DNA from: Pseudomonas moorei
Lineage (GTDB): Bacteria > Pseudomonadota > Gammaproteobacteria > Pseudomonadales > Pseudomonadaceae
Assembly: GCF_008801475.1 (NCBI RefSeq)
Contig: NZ_VZPP01000008.1
Span: 124,001 to 188,000 of the forward strand
Direction: 5' to 3'
DNA length: 64,000 bases
Positions 61,964-64,000 of this stretch are shown here, piece by piece. Numbering within the stretch: the first letter of the stretch is position 1; every line of letters starts with the position of its first letter. The notes under the pieces are model-generated. The model searched no databases and was not told where the DNA came from. It saw only the letters and a list, made by a program, of their open reading frames with translations. The position numbers were made by a program, and so were the translations under genes.

Positions 61964-63013
61964 ATGACTGAATACAAATTGGCGCTGGTTGGCTTTGGCG
62001 GTGTTAACCGGGCGTTGGCTCAACTGATTGCCGAACGCAACGAACAGTGGAAAACCGAGCTGGGCTTCACCCTGAAAATTGTTGGCGTGACCGACTTGTT
62101 TCTCGGCTCGATCATTGGCCGTGAAGGATTGGACGCCGGCGTGCTGACCCGATTGCCGGCCGCCAAGGGCGCTTTGGCGCAGCTACCGGGGGGTGAAGCG
62201 ACAGCCCTCAATGAAGCGGTGATCAAGGACTCGGGAGCGGACATCATTGTTGAAGCCACCTTCACGAACCCGGTAGACGGTGAGCCGGCGACGTCGTTCT
62301 GCCGTTGGGCGCTGGAGGGCGGCAAGCATGTCGTCACCACCAACAAGGGGCCCATTGCCTTGCACGGTAGCGAGCTCAAGGCATTGGCCCGACGTAACAA
62401 CGTCGCCTTCGAATACGAAGGTTCGGTGATGAGTGGCACGCCAGTCATTCGCCTGGCCAGGCAGGCGCTGGCGGGTAGTTCCATAGGTGGTTTCGAAGGG
62501 ATTCTCAACGGCACGTCCAACTTCGTTCTGACTTCCATGGAAGGTGGTCTCGGGTTTGCGGAGGCCGTGGCCAAGGCGCAGGAGCTGGGTTACGCCGAAG
62601 CCGACCCGACCGCCGATGTCGAGGGGCATGACGTGCGCCTCAAGGTGGTGATCCTGGCCAACGAACTGCTGGACGCCAAGCTCACTGTCAGCGACGTCAC
62701 CTGCAGCGGCATTTCGTCCCTCAGCCTTGGCGACATCGAACAGGCCCGGCAGGACGGCGCTCGCTGGAAGCTGATCGGCGCGGCGAAACGCCAAGCCGAC
62801 GGTTCGATCAGTGCCAGTGTCGAGCCGCGTCTTTTGAGTAACGATCATCCGTTGGCCAGTGTTTGTGGCGCGACCAATGCCGTGTCTTTTAGCACCGGGC
62901 TGCTCGGCGCCGTGACGGTTTCGGGGCCGGGGGCCGGGCGCACGGAAACAGCGTTCGCGTTGCTGTCGGACATCATCAGCATCCATCAATCCCGTGCACA
63001 CAACCAGGAGTAA
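61964..63013 (+). CDS. hom: Homoserine dehydrogenase without ACT domain
   Basis: A 349-residue enzyme: NAD(P)-binding LALVGFGGVNRAL, substrate-binding Lys in VVTTNKGPIALHG, and catalytic block NGTSNFVLTSME and ADVEGHDVRLKVVIL. The C-terminal ACT domain of the usual 430-residue biosynthetic Hom is missing, so there should be no threonine feedback. It interconverts homoserine and aspartate semialdehyde. It is 4 bp ahead of an aldehyde dehydrogenase, which suggests it runs in the degradative direction. Confidence 0.92.
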   Translation: MTEYKLALVGFGGVNRALAQLIAERNEQWKTELGFTLKIVGVTDLFLGSIIGREGLDAGVLTRLPAAKGALAQLPGGEATALNEAVIKDSGADIIVEATFTNPVDGEPATSFCRWALEGGKHVVTTNKGPIALHGSELKALARRNNVAFEYEGSVMSGTPVIRLARQALAGSSIGGFEGILNGTSNFVLTSMEGGLGFAEAVAKAQELGYAEADPTADVEGHDVRLKVVILANELLDAKLTVSDVTCSGISSLSLGDIEQARQDGARWKLIGAAKRQADGSISASVEPRLLSNDHPLASVCGATNAVSFSTGLLGAVTVSGPGAGRTETAFALLSDIISIHQSRAHNQE

Positions 63014-63017
63014 GCCT

Positions 63018-64000
63018 GTGAAACTATCGCGCCTGGCTCTGGATATCGTGGAGCCGCCCATTGAAGTCTTGAACCCGTTTGACGGCTCCGTCATCGGCAG
63101 CGTTACCAATGTCTGCGCGTCGCAGGTTCCACAGTTGCTGGAGACCGGGCGTCGGGGTGCCCGGGCTTGCGCCGCGCTGGCGCGTCATCGTCGGGCGCGC
63201 ATTCTCGAGCAAGCGGCGATCAACATCGAGCATGAGGCCGGCGCGTTTGCCAGGCTGATCGTCGCCGAGGCCGGAAAGACTCTTAAACAGGCGGAAAAAG
63301 AGGTCAAGCGCTGCATCAACACCCTGAAGTTGTCGGCCGAGGAAGCCAAGCGCAATGCCGGCGAGGTGGTGCCGTTCGATGCGTATGAAGGGTCCGAATC
63401 GCGTCAGGGCTGGTTTTCTCGCGAGCCGTTGGGCCTGGTCGTCGCGATCACGCCATACAACGATCCGTTGAATCTGGTGGCGCACAAGCTCGGTCCGGCC
63501 ATCGCGGGCGGTAATGCGGTGATTCTCAAACCGTCGGAGCTCGCGCCGTTGTCGGCCATCAAGCTGGTGTCCTGTCTGGTCGCGGCGGGCTTGCCGGAAA
63601 CAGTGGTGACGGTCGCCACCGGTGGTGCGGAGCTGGGCAAGGCGTTGGTCGCTTCCCGTGACGTGCGGATGATTTCCTTTACCGGCGGCTTCGTCACCGG
63701 GGAGCAGATCGCCCGCACGGCCGGATTGAAGAAACTGGCCATGGACCTGGGCGGCAATGCGCCGGTGATCGTCATGGGGGACTGCGACCTGGAGGCTGCC
63801 GTCGAGAGTTGCCTGTCCGGCGCCTTCTGGGCGGCGGGGCAGAACTGCGTAGGCACTCAGCGCTTGCTGATTCAGGCATCGATTTATGAAGCCTTTCGAG
63901 AGCGTTTCGTCAGCAAGGCCCGAGCGCTGGTGGTTGGCGACCCCTTGCTGGCCGATACCGATATCGGGCCGATGATTACGACGCAAGCGGCACAGAATGC
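63018..64000 (+). CDS. Aldehyde dehydrogenase, N-terminal part (cut by window edge)
   Basis: GTG at 63018 opens a frame that runs off the right edge; 327 residues are visible. REPLGLVVAITPYNDPLNLVAHKLGPAIAGGNAVILKPSE, FTGGFVTGEQIA, Glu-region MDLGGNAPVIV and catalytic Cys in AGQNCVGTQR are present, as in PhnY/GAPN-like aldehyde dehydrogenases. It is 4 bp after homoserine dehydrogenase and should share its transcript, so aspartate semialdehyde (to aspartate) is a reasonable but unproven substrate. Its end is beyond the window. Confidence 0.88.
   Translation, partial: MKLSRLALDIVEPPIEVLNPFDGSVIGSVTNVCASQVPQLLETGRRGARACAALARHRRARILEQAAINIEHEAGAFARLIVAEAGKTLKQAEKEVKRCINTLKLSAEEAKRNAGEVVPFDAYEGSESRQGWFSREPLGLVVAITPYNDPLNLVAHKLGPAIAGGNAVILKPSELAPLSAIKLVSCLVAAGLPETVVTVATGGAELGKALVASRDVRMISFTGGFVTGEQIARTAGLKKLAMDLGGNAPVIVMGDCDLEAAVESCLSGAFWAAGQNCVGTQRLLIQASIYEAFRERFVSKARALVVGDPLLADTDIGPMITTQAAQN

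Overview
The window looks like chromosome of a fluorescent-group Pseudomonas. The evidence is high-GC coding bias, many REP/REPIN repeats of the Pseudomonas type (core GAGC.AGCCTGCT / AGCAGGCT.GCTC), Pseudomonas-type families (DUF2388, YbdD after CstA, a cystathionine beta-synthase/gamma-lyase pair) and DmpR/sigma-54 control of a multicomponent phenol hydroxylase. There is no rRNA, tRNA, IS element, phage or CRISPR array that I can see. About 61 genes are called. Both ends cut genes: cstA on the left and an aldehyde dehydrogenase on the right.

Layout. 1-1.5 kb: end of the cstA-ybdD peptide/pyruvate uptake operon. 1.7-16.3 kb: mixed housekeeping and signalling genes (2OG-oxygenase-like protein, diguanylate cyclase, an HxlR-controlled isochorismatase/aldehyde dehydrogenase pair, chemoreceptor, OmpR/EnvZ-type two-component system, TrmK, SYLF protein, secreted phosphoesterase). 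It ends with a small secreted protein that carries four EGKCG motifs of the HvfA metallophore type joined to two EF-hands. 16.4-24.3 kb: complete phenol hydroxylase locus (dmpR-like regulator, two activator sites, a near-perfect -24/-12 promoter, dmpKLMNOP and a beta-barrel outer-membrane protein), but no ring-cleavage genes. 24.4-37.2 kb: amidase, short Pho-box-associated exopolyphosphatase, small enzymes, the reverse-transsulfuration pair and a D-cysteine desulfhydrase.

38.8-47.2 kb: two transcription units around a LysR gene: DUF485/ActP-like symporter/cytochrome b561/nitronate monooxygenase on one side, and MOSC protein/MmsA/second nitronate monooxygenase on the other. Three copies of the same operator-like sequence (ATCAT-N5-[A/G]TGAT, a T-N11-A LysR box) lie before the symporter operon, before lysR and before mmsA. 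The simplest reading is uptake and degradation of a nitro-acid such as 3-nitropropionate / propionate-3-nitronate through malonate semialdehyde to acetyl-CoA.

49.2-54.4 kb: a five-gene leftward operon (TIM-barrel protein, isopenicillin-N-synthase-like 2OG oxygenase, amino-acid-type binding protein, fused permease-ATPase, SDR lacking YxxxK) that looks like import and breakdown of an unidentified amino-acid-like compound. 55.6-64 kb: cystathionine gamma-lyase/synthase-like enzyme, APC permease, LysR, second-type threonine synthase, Lrp regulator, ACT-less homoserine dehydrogenase and aldehyde dehydrogenase. This looks like a homoserine/threonine-family amino-acid catabolic locus, interrupted by three tandem 134-bp REPIN units.
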